NCBI RefSeq assembly: GCF_027913035.1
Contig: NZ_CP115775.1
Location: 1,054,001-1,118,000, forward strand
Origin: Paracoccus albus
GTDB taxonomy: Bacteria; Pseudomonadota; Alphaproteobacteria; Rhodobacterales; Rhodobacteraceae
Length of the DNA stretch: 64,000 bases
Direction: 5' to 3'
The notes under the pieces were generated by a model. It was not told where the DNA came from. It made no database searches and saw nothing but the letters and a program-made list of their open reading frames with translations. The position numbers and the translations under genes were made by a program. Of this stretch, positions 1-8,063 are shown in pieces. Within the stretch, counting starts at the first letter, position 1; every line of letters begins with the position of its first letter.

Positions 1-364
1 CCTCTTGCCGCATCTTGTTGCCAAGGATCAGGTCGGGCTCGAGCGCGGCGATCATTTCAAGGTTCACGGCGGATTCACCACCCAGCGGTTCGACACCCTC
101 CATCTGATCGGCAATGTGATCAAACCACGGGTCGCCATTGGCAGAGTTCACGGCACCAATCGGTTTGACGCCCATCGACAGCAACGCCTCGGTCCCTTCA
201 TTCGTCAGGATAACCACCCGCTCGGGCACGTCGGGAACTTCGGTCGTGCCCATCGCATGCGTGACTTCGCGCGCGAAAGATGCGTTGGGCGCGACGACGG
301 CGAAAGCCGCCGCTATGGCGACGCCCAACATCGCGGCGCGGCGCGAGATTATTTTTTTCAACAT
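1..364 (-). CDS. Iron-siderophore ABC transporter, periplasmic binding protein (partial, C-terminus outside window)
   Basis: About 121 N-terminal codons are visible; the gene runs off the left edge. The start is the ATG at 364 (reverse strand). It opens with a basic, then hydrophobic signal peptide (residues 1-30, ending near SFA-RE). It continues with a FecB/FepB-type periplasmic-binding start: VPERVVILTNEGTEALLSMG, then GVKPIGAV and ALEPDLILGNK, which are the usual class III metal-chelate binding-protein landmarks. It is divergent from two FecCD permeases and an ATPase, so it is inferred to capture a ferric siderophore or related chelate for that importer. The exact ligand cannot be told from this fragment. 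Confidence 0.85.
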   Translation of the reverse strand, partial: MLKKIISRRAAMLGVAIAAAFAVVAPNASFAREVTHAMGTTEVPDVPERVVILTNEGTEALLSMGVKPIGAVNSANGDPWFDHIADQMEGVEPLGGESAVNLEMIAALEPDLILGNKMRQE

Positions 365-473
365 GAATTCCGTCCTTTTCGAGTCTCGGTCTACCGACTG
401 ACCCGGTCGCGTATTGCCGTTTCCGGGTGCTTTAGGTAAATCTGACAGAATTCATAGGTTAACCGGGCCCGGT

Positions 474-1472
474 GTGTCTACCAGATTAAACATCCTGCTT
501 CTGCTGAGCGTGCTGGTCGTGATGGCGATGATCGCGAGCCTGCATCTGGGCATGCGTTTTTACCCGCCGAACGTTGTCTGGGGCGCGTTGAGCGGACGCG
601 AGACCGGTACTGACGCGCTGATCATCGCGACTTTGCGTGTGCCCCGGACCCTGATCGCCGCGTGCTGCGGCGCTGCACTTGGGTTGTCGGGCTTGCTGAT
701 GCAGGCTGCGTCGCGCAATCCGCTGGCAGAACCCGGTCTGCTGGGGGTGAATGCAGGCGCAGCACTTTGTGTGGTACTCTCGCTGACGATGTTCGGCCTT
801 GGCAGCATGACCGGCCTTGCCGTCGCGGCCGGCGCGGGGGCTTTGTTTGCGATCACGCTTGTTCTCGTCCTGACCGCATTAGGGGAGGTCAGGGCCGATC
901 CGACCTCGATTCTGCTGGTCGGGGTCACTTCGGCGGCGCTTTTCGGGGCGATCACTCAGGTGATCCTTCTCAGCAATGAGGCCGCATTGGAAACGTTGCT
1001 GTTCTGGCTGGCGGGTAGCTTTGCCGATCGTGACACAGCTCTGTTGTGGATCGGCGTCCCGGTCTTGTTGGCGGGGCTTGCAGCGACCTTATGGCTCGGC
1101 CCCGCTCTGGACCTGATGCAGACCGATGACGACAGTGCAGCTGCACTTGGCGTGCCGGTACAGCGCATGCGTTATCTGGCCTTCATGGCGGCAGCATTGC
1201 TGGCGGGCGGTACGGTCGCGATGGCGGGGCCCGTGGTGTTCCTTGGATTGGTCACACCGCATGTCGCGCGCCGCCTTTGTCCGGGTGCAGGGCATATCTG
1301 GCTGGCTTTCGCCTGCGTCCTGACCGGTGCGCTGATTGCGCTGCTGGCCGATATCCTTGCCCGTATCATCGTCGCCCCGGCAGAGGCCCCCATCGGCACA
1401 GTGCTGGCACTTGTCGGCGTGCCGGTGCTGATCCTTCAGCTTCGCCGAGGCGATGGCAGGCGGATGGCATGA
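474..1472 (+). CDS. FecCD-family ABC transporter permease (iron chelate uptake), first of two
   Basis: Inner-membrane permease of about 332 residues, predicted to form half of the channel of an iron-siderophore importer. It shows the family features: many hydrophobic helices, LRVPRTLIAACCGAALGLSG near residue 50, the NPLAEPGLLGVNAGAA segment, and the cytoplasmic coupling motif GLVTPHVARRL near residue 265. An ATG at 414 is open upstream, but the GTG at 474 gives a family-like N-terminus beginning directly before the first membrane helix; the ribosome site is weak in either case (AGGT at 458-461). Its stop overlaps the next permease start (ATGA at 1469-1472), as in a translationally coupled operon. 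Confidence 0.88.
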   Translation: MSTRLNILLLLSVLVVMAMIASLHLGMRFYPPNVVWGALSGRETGTDALIIATLRVPRTLIAACCGAALGLSGLLMQAASRNPLAEPGLLGVNAGAALCVVLSLTMFGLGSMTGLAVAAGAGALFAITLVLVLTALGEVRADPTSILLVGVTSAALFGAITQVILLSNEAALETLLFWLAGSFADRDTALLWIGVPVLLAGLAATLWLGPALDLMQTDDDSAAALGVPVQRMRYLAFMAAALLAGGTVAMAGPVVFLGLVTPHVARRLCPGAGHIWLAFACVLTGALIALLADILARIIVAPAEAPIGTVLALVGVPVLILQLRRGDGRRMA

Positions 1473-2515
1473 CGGTTGTGGAATTCAATGAGCGCATTCA
1501 GACACGTTCTGTCATCCCGGCGGGGCTGCTGGCAGCGATCCTGCTGCTTCTGGCGCTGATCGTGCTGGGGGCCGGGATCGGCTCTAGCTTCATGTCGCCA
1601 CAACGCGTCATTGCCGCTTTGCTTGGGCAGGGCAGCCGCCCGGACGAGCTGATCTTGTGGAAGATGCGCCTGCCGAGGGTGTTTCTGGCCGCGACGGGCG
1701 GCGCGGCACTGGCGCTTGCCGGGGCGATCCTGCAGCGGGTTGCAAGAAACCCACTGGCAACCCCATCTATCCTTGGGATCACCGATGGTGCGGCCGTGGG
1801 GGTTGTCGGTTTCCTTTGGCTCTATTCGAACGAATCGAATGCGCTGATCGTCTCTATCCACTGGCTGCCTTTGGCTGCAGTCGCGGGGGCGGCGGCTTTC
1901 ACGCTTGTCACCGGCTCTCTGACTTTGGCGGACCGGCGTCGGGGGCCGTTGGGTCTGATCCTGTATGGTATTGCCATTGCAGCACTGGCGAAGGCGCTTG
2001 TGACCCTGCTGATGATTATGGGGCCGGTCTATCTTGCCGGGCAGGCGATGACGTGGCTGGCCGGATCGGTCGGGGCGGCGCATTGGTCCGATGTCGCCAT
2101 ACTCAGCGCGATACTGGTCCTGAGCGTTCCGCTGATTGCGCTTGCGGCACGGGTGCTTGCGCAGTTGCGGCTGGACCCTGACAGCGCAAGGTCAACCGGG
2201 CTTTCACTTGGGCCTGCTCAAATTGCGATGGTCGGGCTGGCAGTGCTGCTGACGGCATCCGCCGTAGCCTTCGTCGGTGCCATCGGTTTCGTCGGCCTGA
2301 TCGCCCCGCATGCCGCGCGGCGTCTGGTGGGCGAGGGCGGGGCGGCATGGCTTCCCGTCTCGGCATTGATTGGATCGTCGCTTGTCTTGGCGGCGGATAT
2401 CTTCGCCCGGATCATAGCCCCGCCGATCGAGGTTCCGGCTGGGGCTGTGACCGCCGTATTGGGCGCACCGCTTTTCATTCTGTTGCTGATCCGGGGAAGG
2501 ACCGTGCGTGGATAA
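1469..2515 (+). CDS. FecCD-family ABC transporter permease (iron chelate uptake), second of two
   Basis: Second inner-membrane permease, 348 residues. It starts at the ATG overlapping the stop of the first permease. The landmarks match the family: LPRVFLAATGGAALALAGAI near residue 70, NPLATPSILGITDGAAVG, and the coupling motif GLIAPHAARRLVG near residue 280. It should pair with the preceding permease as a heterodimer bound by the downstream ATPase. The end overlaps the ATPase start by 8 bp. Specificity for iron chelates rather than cobalamin is inferred from the binding protein, not from this sequence alone. Confidence 0.9.
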   Translation: MTVVEFNERIQTRSVIPAGLLAAILLLLALIVLGAGIGSSFMSPQRVIAALLGQGSRPDELILWKMRLPRVFLAATGGAALALAGAILQRVARNPLATPSILGITDGAAVGVVGFLWLYSNESNALIVSIHWLPLAAVAGAAAFTLVTGSLTLADRRRGPLGLILYGIAIAALAKALVTLLMIMGPVYLAGQAMTWLAGSVGAAHWSDVAILSAILVLSVPLIALAARVLAQLRLDPDSARSTGLSLGPAQIAMVGLAVLLTASAVAFVGAIGFVGLIAPHAARRLVGEGGAAWLPVSALIGSSLVLAADIFARIIAPPIEVPAGAVTAVLGAPLFILLLIRGRTVRG

Positions 2516-3323
2516 GCCGCTGTTCCAGTTGAAGAAGACAAGCATTGGCTATGGCCGCGCCGCGGTGATTGACGGCATGGACCTCGACCTGCCCGCCGGA
2601 AAGGTGATTGCGCTGTGCGGTCCGAATGGAAGCGGTAAGTCGACTGTCTTGCGGGCGCTGCGCAGGCTGCTGGCGCTTCGCGGGGGGGAGATTGCACTGA
2701 ACGGGCGCGCGTTGAAGGAATGGCCGGAAAAGGAACTGGCGCGAAGCCTGGCCATGCTGGCGCAATCACCCGATGCGCCGGATGAAATGACCGTTGCCGA
2801 GCTGGCCATGCTCGGCCGCTATGCCCATCGCAAGGCGCTCGCCGGGCCTTCCATGGCAGATCGCAGGGCCTGTGGCGATGCATTGGCAGCGACCGGGCTG
2901 AAGGATCATGCCAACACGCCGCTGGGGTCGCTGTCGGGCGGGCAGCGCCAGCGGGCATGGATCGCTATGGTCCTGGCGCAGGCATCCGGAACCATCCTGC
3001 TGGACGAACCGACCAACCATCTTGATGTGTCTCATGCGATGGAGGTGCTGGAGCTGGTCCGCCGTCTGAACCGTACGGCCGGGCGCAGCATCGTCGTGGT
3101 GCTGCACGACCTGAACCTCGCTGCCCGTTATGCCGATCATGTGGTGCTGTTCGACAAGGGGCAGGTGATTGCGCAAGGCGATGTTGGCGAGGTGCTGACA
3201 GAGGCTCTGCTGTCGCAGGTCTATGGCATAGACGTGCGCATCATGCGCCCCGAAGATCTGGGCTATCCGGTTATCGTTCCGCTGAAAGTGCGAGAGGCTG
3301 TGTCAGGGCAGGTCAGCGACTGA
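2508..3323 (+). CDS. Iron-chelate ABC transporter ATP-binding protein (FecE/FepC type)
   Basis: Cytoplasmic ATPase of 271 residues powering the importer. All nucleotide-binding motifs are present: Walker A GPNGSGKST near residue 40, signature LSGGQRQRAW near 144, Walker B TILLDEPTNHLD near 165, and the switch histidine in VVLHDLN near 200. The start is a GTG at 2508 inside the end of the upstream permease, typical of coupled translation. The C-terminal stretch after the ATPase core (from DVRIMRPED) fits FepC-like proteins. The gene ends 19 bp before the convergent livF-like gene; no obvious terminator hairpin separates them. Confidence 0.92.
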   Translation: MDKPLFQLKKTSIGYGRAAVIDGMDLDLPAGKVIALCGPNGSGKSTVLRALRRLLALRGGEIALNGRALKEWPEKELARSLAMLAQSPDAPDEMTVAELAMLGRYAHRKALAGPSMADRRACGDALAATGLKDHANTPLGSLSGGQRQRAWIAMVLAQASGTILLDEPTNHLDVSHAMEVLELVRRLNRTAGRSIVVVLHDLNLAARYADHVVLFDKGQVIAQGDVGEVLTEALLSQVYGIDVRIMRPEDLGYPVIVPLKVREAVSGQVSD

Positions 3324-3341
3324 GTGCTGCGCTGAAAGCCC

Positions 3342-4043
3342 TCAAATCCCCAGATAAGCCTCACGGATACGAGGGTCTGCGATCAGTTCGTCAGCGGCGC
3401 CGTGCATCGAAATCCGTCCGGTTTCCATGACATAGCCGCGATCCGCGATCTTCAGTGCACCGAATGCGTTCTGTTCAACCAGCAGAACCGTCACATTCAG
3501 CGCCTTCAGCCCAGACACAACGTCGAAAATCTGCTGCACCAGGATCGGGGCCAAGCCCATTGAGGGTTCGTCAAGCAACAGGCAGCTTGGCCGTCCCATC
3601 AGGGCCCGCGCAATCGCCAGCATCTGCTGCTGCCCGCCGGACAGACCACCTGCCGAGAGATTGCGCTTTTCGCGCAGGATCGGGAACATGGTGAAAGCGT
3701 CTTCCATATCCTTTTCGACCCGATCATCCGAGAAGCGGAACGCGCCAAGACGCAGGTTTTCCTCAACCGTCAGATTGGTGAAGATCTGGCGGCCTTCGGG
3801 TGATTGGGTGATGCCGCGCGCGATCCTCTTGAAGGCTGGAATCGCTGTGATCGCCTCGCCCCGGAACTGAATGTCACCGCCAGATACAGGTTGAGTGCCC
3901 GATATGCAGCGCAGCAGGGTTGTCTTGCCCGCACCATTCGCGCCGACAACCGTGACGATTTCGCCTGATTGGACGTTCAGGTCGATGCCGTGCAGCACCT
4001 CTATCCGCCCGTAGCGAGAGCGCAGATCGCGTATCTCAAGCAT
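3342..4043 (-). CDS. livF: Branched-chain-amino-acid-type ABC transporter ATPase (LivF)
   Basis: Second ATPase of a HAAT-family importer, 233 residues from the chosen start. Motifs: Walker A GANGAGKTTLL, signature LSGGQQQMLAIARALM, Walker B CLLLDEPSMGLAP, H-loop region LLVEQN. Two in-frame ATGs exist. The one at 4043 has a GGAGG site 6 bases upstream, while the one at 4049 directly abuts GGAGG, so 4043 is preferred. It overlaps the end of livG. The LivF subtype is clear from DEPSMGLAP. The substrate of the whole transporter is more likely an aromatic acid than an amino acid, judged from its position opposite paaG. Confidence 0.9.
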   Translation of the reverse strand: MLEIRDLRSRYGRIEVLHGIDLNVQSGEIVTVVGANGAGKTTLLRCISGTQPVSGGDIQFRGEAITAIPAFKRIARGITQSPEGRQIFTNLTVEENLRLGAFRFSDDRVEKDMEDAFTMFPILREKRNLSAGGLSGGQQQMLAIARALMGRPSCLLLDEPSMGLAPILVQQIFDVVSGLKALNVTVLLVEQNAFGALKIADRGYVMETGRISMHGAADELIADPRIREAYLGI

Positions 4044-4818
4044 CGGCATCCTCCGTGGCGTCAGTGCCCAGATAGGCCGCGATCACGGCGGGGTTCCGAC
4101 TGACCGTGGCGGGGTCGCCCTCGGCAATTTTCTCGCCGTGATCCAGCACCACGATATGGTTCGAAATCCGCATCACCATCTTCATGTCATGTTCCACCAG
4201 CAGAATGGCGACACCGGATTTCGCGACCTCGGCGATCATCTGGTCGATCTCTTCGGTCTCGACCGCGTTGCAGCCTGCTGCCGGTTCATCCAGCAAGAGC
4301 ACCTTCGGGCTCAGCGCCAACGCACGCGCGATTTCCAGACGTTTCAGCCGGCCATAGGACAGGTTGGCGGCTTCCGCTTCTGCCGCCCGTTCAAGGCCCA
4401 CGCGTTCCAGCAGTTTCATCGCGCCCCTCCGCGCCGCCGCCGCCCGAGAGCGAGAGCCCGGCAGCCGCAGAAGATCTGCCAGAAGGCTGCCGGATTCCGT
4501 CAGGTGATAACCGGCAATCGCGTTTTCCAGCACGGTCATGTTCTGAAAAATCTGAAGGTTCTGGAATGTCCGCGACATGCCGCGCCGCGCCAGCAGATCC
4601 GGGCGCATCCCGGTGACGTCCTGACCTTCCAGCATGACCTTGCCGGCATCGGGCTGATAGACGCCGGAAATCATGTTGAACAGCGTTGTCTTGCCAGCAC
4701 CGTTCGGCCCGATCACCGACAGGATTTCGCCCGGCTTGACACTGAAACTGACCTCATTGACGGCGCGCAGTCCACCGAAAGAAATGCCGAGGTTTTCGAC
4801 TGACAGAAGCGCGCTCAT
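4036..4818 (-). CDS. livG: Branched-chain-amino-acid-type ABC transporter ATPase (LivG)
   Basis: First ATPase of the HAAT importer, 260 residues. Motifs: Walker A GPNGAGKTTLFNMI near residue 37, the LivG-type segment MSRTFQNLQIFQNMTVLEN, signature LSYGRLKRLEIARAL, Walker B LLLDEPAAGCN and H-loop VEHDMK. Compared with most LivG proteins the Walker B neighbourhood reads AAGCNAVE instead of AAGLNPxE, a mild deviation that leaves the catalytic glutamate intact. It overlaps livM by 4 bp (ATGA at 4815-4818) and livF by a few bases, so the genes form one operon. Confidence 0.92.
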   Translation of the reverse strand: MSALLSVENLGISFGGLRAVNEVSFSVKPGEILSVIGPNGAGKTTLFNMISGVYQPDAGKVMLEGQDVTGMRPDLLARRGMSRTFQNLQIFQNMTVLENAIAGYHLTESGSLLADLLRLPGSRSRAAAARRGAMKLLERVGLERAAEAEAANLSYGRLKRLEIARALALSPKVLLLDEPAAGCNAVETEEIDQMIAEVAKSGVAILLVEHDMKMVMRISNHIVVLDHGEKIAEGDPATVSRNPAVIAAYLGTDATEDADA

Positions 4819-5774
4819 TCGTCTTTCCCCCGGATGCGTTTCATGATCGAGGGCAACAAGCCGTCACGCATGAAGATCATCACCAGCATCATGATTAGGC
4901 CCAGCAGAAGCTGTTCATATTCGGCAAACGCGGTCAGCACCTGCGGCAGCGTGGTCAGGATCACCGCGCCGAATATTGCCCCAAGGACCGATCCCGCACC
5001 GCCCAGCACGGTCATCGTTACCCATTCGATGGAATGCATGTATCCCGCCACATCAGGCGTGACGAATTCATTTTGCAGCGCCACCATCGACCCTGCGGCA
5101 GAGGCATAGACGGCGGAGATCACGAAGGCCTGCAGCTTGTATTTCGCGACATCCACGCCAACGGTGCGCGCGGCGACCTCTGAGCCGTGCACGGCGCGCA
5201 GGGCGCGACCTGTCGGGCTGTCTTGCAGGTTCAGTGCCAGCCAGACGCCGACGACCAGAACGATGGCACAAAGCCAGTACCAGAATTGAGAGTTCTTCAG
5301 GTCGATCCCCACCGATTCAGCCAGATCGCGCAGGCCGGAATCGGTGACGGTCATGCCGTCGGGACCGCCGGTCAGCCATGTCTCATTGGTCAGGACCATA
5401 TAGACGAGGATGCCGAAACCCAGTGTCGCCACAGCAAGGTAATAGCCCTTGAGCCGCAGGATCGGACGCCCGACCAGCCATGCCAGCACGGCAGAGATCG
5501 CTGCCCCAAGCACCGCCGCCAGGACTGGCGGGATCCCCCAATGCACCGGCATCAATGCGCAGGAATACGCGCCGATCCCCGCGAAACCGGCATGGCCAAG
5601 GCTGATCTGTCCGGCATAGCCGATCAGGATCACCATGCCTGTGACGGCAAGCCCGTTGATGAAGATCAGAGAGCCGACGCGGTAATAAAAGCTGGACGGA
5701 AAGAAGATCGGCGCCAATACGATCAGCGGTATCAGAACCAGCAAGGTTGCGGATTTATGGGACAGCCGCATCAC
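4815..5774 (-). CDS. livM: Branched-chain-amino-acid-type ABC transporter permease (LivM)
   Basis: Inner-membrane permease, 319 residues, with about eight to ten hydrophobic segments. Family landmarks are LIGYAGQISLGHAGFAGIGA near residue 50, LRLKGYYLAVATLGFG near 107 and GGAGSVLGAIFGAVILTTLP near 258. It pairs with the LivH homologue to form the channel. It overlaps livH by 4 bp and livG by 4 bp. A small acidic/basic tail (RIRGKDE) closes the protein. Role is sure at the family level; substrate is inferred only from genomic context. Confidence 0.92.
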   Translation of the reverse strand: MMRLSHKSATLLVLIPLIVLAPIFFPSSFYYRVGSLIFINGLAVTGMVILIGYAGQISLGHAGFAGIGAYSCALMPVHWGIPPVLAAVLGAAISAVLAWLVGRPILRLKGYYLAVATLGFGILVYMVLTNETWLTGGPDGMTVTDSGLRDLAESVGIDLKNSQFWYWLCAIVLVVGVWLALNLQDSPTGRALRAVHGSEVAARTVGVDVAKYKLQAFVISAVYASAAGSMVALQNEFVTPDVAGYMHSIEWVTMTVLGGAGSVLGAIFGAVILTTLPQVLTAFAEYEQLLLGLIMMLVMIFMRDGLLPSIMKRIRGKDE

Positions 5775-6643
5775 ACACGCTCCGTCTGTTTGGCGCCGAA
5801 CAGACCTTGCGGCATGACGAACAGAACCAGCAGGATGATGACGAAGGCGGCTGCATCCTTGTATTGCGACGAAAGGTAGCCCGCGGTCATCGCCTCGATG
5901 ATCCCCAGCAATATGCCGCCGACCAGGGCACCTTTCGGGTTGCCCATGCCGCCCAGCATCGCAGCAGCAAAGCCCTTCAGCGCCAGTGCGATGCCGACAT
6001 CATAGGATGTGTTGGTGATGGGTGTGATGAGCACACCGGCAAGCGCGCCGATCCCCGCCGACAGCGCGAAGGACAGTGTCATTACCCAGTTGGTGTTGAT
6101 CCCCACCAGTTGCGCCGCCAGCCGGTTGTTCGAGGTCGCCAGCACCGCCTTGCCGGTCAGTGTTCTGGTGAAGAAAAGGTAGAGGGCGAAGAAGACCGCA
6201 ATTCCGCCCGCGATCACCCAGAGCGACTGAGGCAGGATCGTCGCCCCGCCGATGCGGAAGGGCGCGTCGCCCGAGAAGGACGGGAATCGGTGGATCTGCT
6301 TGCCGAAAAGAACCTGCGCCACACCACGCAGGAAAATGGATGCGCCGATGGTGATGATGATCAGCGACACGACCGGCGCACCGCGGGCAGGCTCAATCGC
6401 CAGCTTGTTCAGCGCCACACCGATTGCAGCTGTCGCGACAATCGCGACAAGCGCCGCAAGGGGCAGGGGAAGGCCCGCCGCATAGGTGAAGACGGTGATC
6501 ATACCGCCCAGCATGACGAATTCGCCCTGCGCGAAGTTCACCACATCCGATGCGTTATAGATGATGGTAAAGCCAAGCGCGACGAGCGCATAGACAGCAC
6601 CGACCGTCAGCCCCGAGAACAGGAATTGCAGCAGTTCCGACAT
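5771..6643 (-). CDS. livH: Branched-chain-amino-acid-type ABC transporter permease (LivH)
   Basis: Inner-membrane permease of 290 residues. Recognisable LivH features are the N-terminal GLTVGAVYALVALGFTIIYN segment, VVNFAQGEFVMLGG near residue 35 and GGMGNPKGALVGGILLGIIE near 230. The start ATG at 6643 is preceded by a GAGGGGA ribosome site. It lies 54 bp downstream of the binding-protein gene, with a GC-rich hairpin in the gap that could lower expression of the membrane genes relative to the binding protein. Confidence 0.92.
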   Translation of the reverse strand: MSELLQFLFSGLTVGAVYALVALGFTIIYNASDVVNFAQGEFVMLGGMITVFTYAAGLPLPLAALVAIVATAAIGVALNKLAIEPARGAPVVSLIIITIGASIFLRGVAQVLFGKQIHRFPSFSGDAPFRIGGATILPQSLWVIAGGIAVFFALYLFFTRTLTGKAVLATSNNRLAAQLVGINTNWVMTLSFALSAGIGALAGVLITPITNTSYDVGIALALKGFAAAMLGGMGNPKGALVGGILLGIIEAMTAGYLSSQYKDAAAFVIILLVLFVMPQGLFGAKQTERV

Positions 6644-6662
6644 GGTCCCCTCGCATAGGAAA

Positions 6663-6686
6663 GGGCGCGGGGTTCAACCCGCGCCC
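6663..6686 (-). terminator. GC-rich hairpin between binding-protein and permease genes (possible attenuator)
   Basis: A perfect 9-bp stem (GGGCGCGGG / CCCGCGCCC) with a 6-base loop sits between the livK-like and livH genes. Only three T residues follow on the minus strand, so it looks like a partial terminator or an mRNA-stabilising 3' structure for the binding-protein message rather than a full stop. Confidence 0.6.
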
Positions 6687-6697
6687 GTGTCAGTCGA

Positions 6698-7834
6698 TTA
6701 TTCGACGATCGTCCACTCGCCGCCCTTGATCTCTAGCATCTCGAAGGCATCGAGTGTCAGGCCAAGGTGATCTTCGGCGCTGTAATTGACCTCTCCGGCG
6801 GTGCCGACGAAGCCTGCCGTCTGCTCGATGGCGTCGCGGATGGCTGCGGGCTCGGTGCTGCCAGCCGTTTCGATTGCGGCCTTCAGAATATACAGCGCGT
6901 CAAAGGCATGTCCCCCGAAGGTCGAGACATCCTCTCCGGTTTCCTCTTCATAGGCATCGCGGTAGCCCTGAACGACGGGCTTCTGCGGGTTGTCGTCGCC
7001 AAGCTGATCGGCAACCAGCAGGGCGGCTGCTGGCAAGCGGACGCCTTCGGCGGCTTCGGTCCCGGCCAGTTCTATGAACTGCTTCGAAGCCACGCCGTGC
7101 GACTGATACAGCGGCGCTTCGATGGCAAGCTGGGTGTGGTTGCGTGTCACGACTGCCGGACCCTGACCCATGCCGGAATTCAGGATCGCTTCCGCGCCCG
7201 AACCCTTGATGTTGGTCAGTTGCGGCGTCATGTCGGCATCCTGCGGGCCGTAGACCTCATCTGCCACGATTTCCACGCCAGAGGATTCGGCCACGCCCTT
7301 ACATTGCGCCTGCATCGACTTGCCGAACCCGTCAGAGCCGGAGATCATGCCGATCTTGGAAAAGCCCTGCGCCTTCATGTCTTCAAAGATTTTCTCGCAG
7401 GCCATGCGGTCCGTATGCGGTGTCTTGAACACCCATTCATTCACCGGCTCGATGATTTCGACCGCACCGGCAAGGCTGATGAAGGGCACTTCTGCATCTT
7501 CGTAAACCGGAACCATCGCCATTGTCGTGCCGGTTGTCGTGCCGCCGATGACGGCTACGACCTCATCATCCTCGACAAGGCGGGTGGCGAAGGTGCGTGC
7601 CTTGTTCGCATCGCCGCCGTCATCATACATGATCAGATTGATCTGTTCGCCATTGATCCCGCCTTCGGCGTTGATCTTTTCGACCTCCATCCGCAGGGTT
7701 TTTGCTTCGGGGTCGCCAAGGAACGCGGCTGGACCGGTTTCCGAGATCGAAGCACCGATATTGATGTCGGCCAATGCCGGCATGGCGGCCATTGAACAGG
7801 TGGCTGCGGTCATCATCAGGTTGCGAAGAGTCAT
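6698..7834 (-). CDS. HAAT-family ABC transporter periplasmic substrate-binding protein (LivK-like), probably for an aromatic acid
   Basis: Periplasmic binding protein of 378 residues in the Peripla_BP_6 family. The reading frame is open further upstream, but the ATG at 7834 has a strong GGGAGGAA site and is followed directly by a signal peptide (residues 1-22, ending AMPALA-DINIG). Landmarks: GASISETGPAAFLG, VIGGTTTGTTMAMVPV and TFGGHAFDALYILK. It is the first gene of the livKHMGF-type operon and is divergent from paaG across 229 bp that contain a palindromic operator-like site. Context suggests phenylacetate or a related aromatic acid as ligand; this is inference, since paralogues of the family bind many small acids. 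Confidence 0.85.
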   Translation of the reverse strand: MTLRNLMMTAATCSMAAMPALADINIGASISETGPAAFLGDPEAKTLRMEVEKINAEGGINGEQINLIMYDDGGDANKARTFATRLVEDDEVVAVIGGTTTGTTMAMVPVYEDAEVPFISLAGAVEIIEPVNEWVFKTPHTDRMACEKIFEDMKAQGFSKIGMISGSDGFGKSMQAQCKGVAESSGVEIVADEVYGPQDADMTPQLTNIKGSGAEAILNSGMGQGPAVVTRNHTQLAIEAPLYQSHGVASKQFIELAGTEAAEGVRLPAAALLVADQLGDDNPQKPVVQGYRDAYEEETGEDVSTFGGHAFDALYILKAAIETAGSTEPAAIRDAIEQTAGFVGTAGEVNYSAEDHLGLTLDAFEMLEIKGGEWTIVE

Positions 7835-7984
7835 CCAGCTTTCCTCCCAGTTGCTGAATACGCGGCGCAGGGCGCGGCGTTTTTTGTATTTGCGATTCGG
7901 CAAAAGGCGGTCAAACTAGACATGACCTGCCAACCGCCTGCGATGATGCAGATTCGGCTGGTGCCTCCTCCCTTCCTCTCAAAT

Positions 7985-8017
7985 ATAATTGACTGACCGG
8001 TCGGTTTATGCAACATC
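7985..8017. promoter_or_regulatory. Divergent promoter region with a TetR-type palindromic operator between the liv-like and paa operons
   Basis: The core GACCGGTC (7995-8002) extends to the 14-bp near-palindrome 7992-8005 with one mismatched pair. On the plus strand a TTGACT at 7989-7994 can serve as the -35 element for paaG, with the palindrome in the spacer. On the minus strand TTGCAT (8008-8013) and AATTAT (7985-7990), 17 bases apart, can serve the transporter operon, again with the palindrome in the spacer. The obvious candidate ligand is the TetR regulator encoded downstream of paaK. Promoter elements are by eye and approximate. Confidence 0.65.
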
Positions 8018-8063
8018 TTTTTTCTAGGCCCGCATGGAGGGATAGCGGGCAGGAGGAAACGGC

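Noticed and set aside
443..457. TGA-N6-TCA sequence upstream of the iron permease operon, considered as an Iron-Rhodo (RirA) box
   Set aside because: The known consensus needs TGA-N9-TCA; here the spacing is wrong, and no second copy or ICE box was visible.
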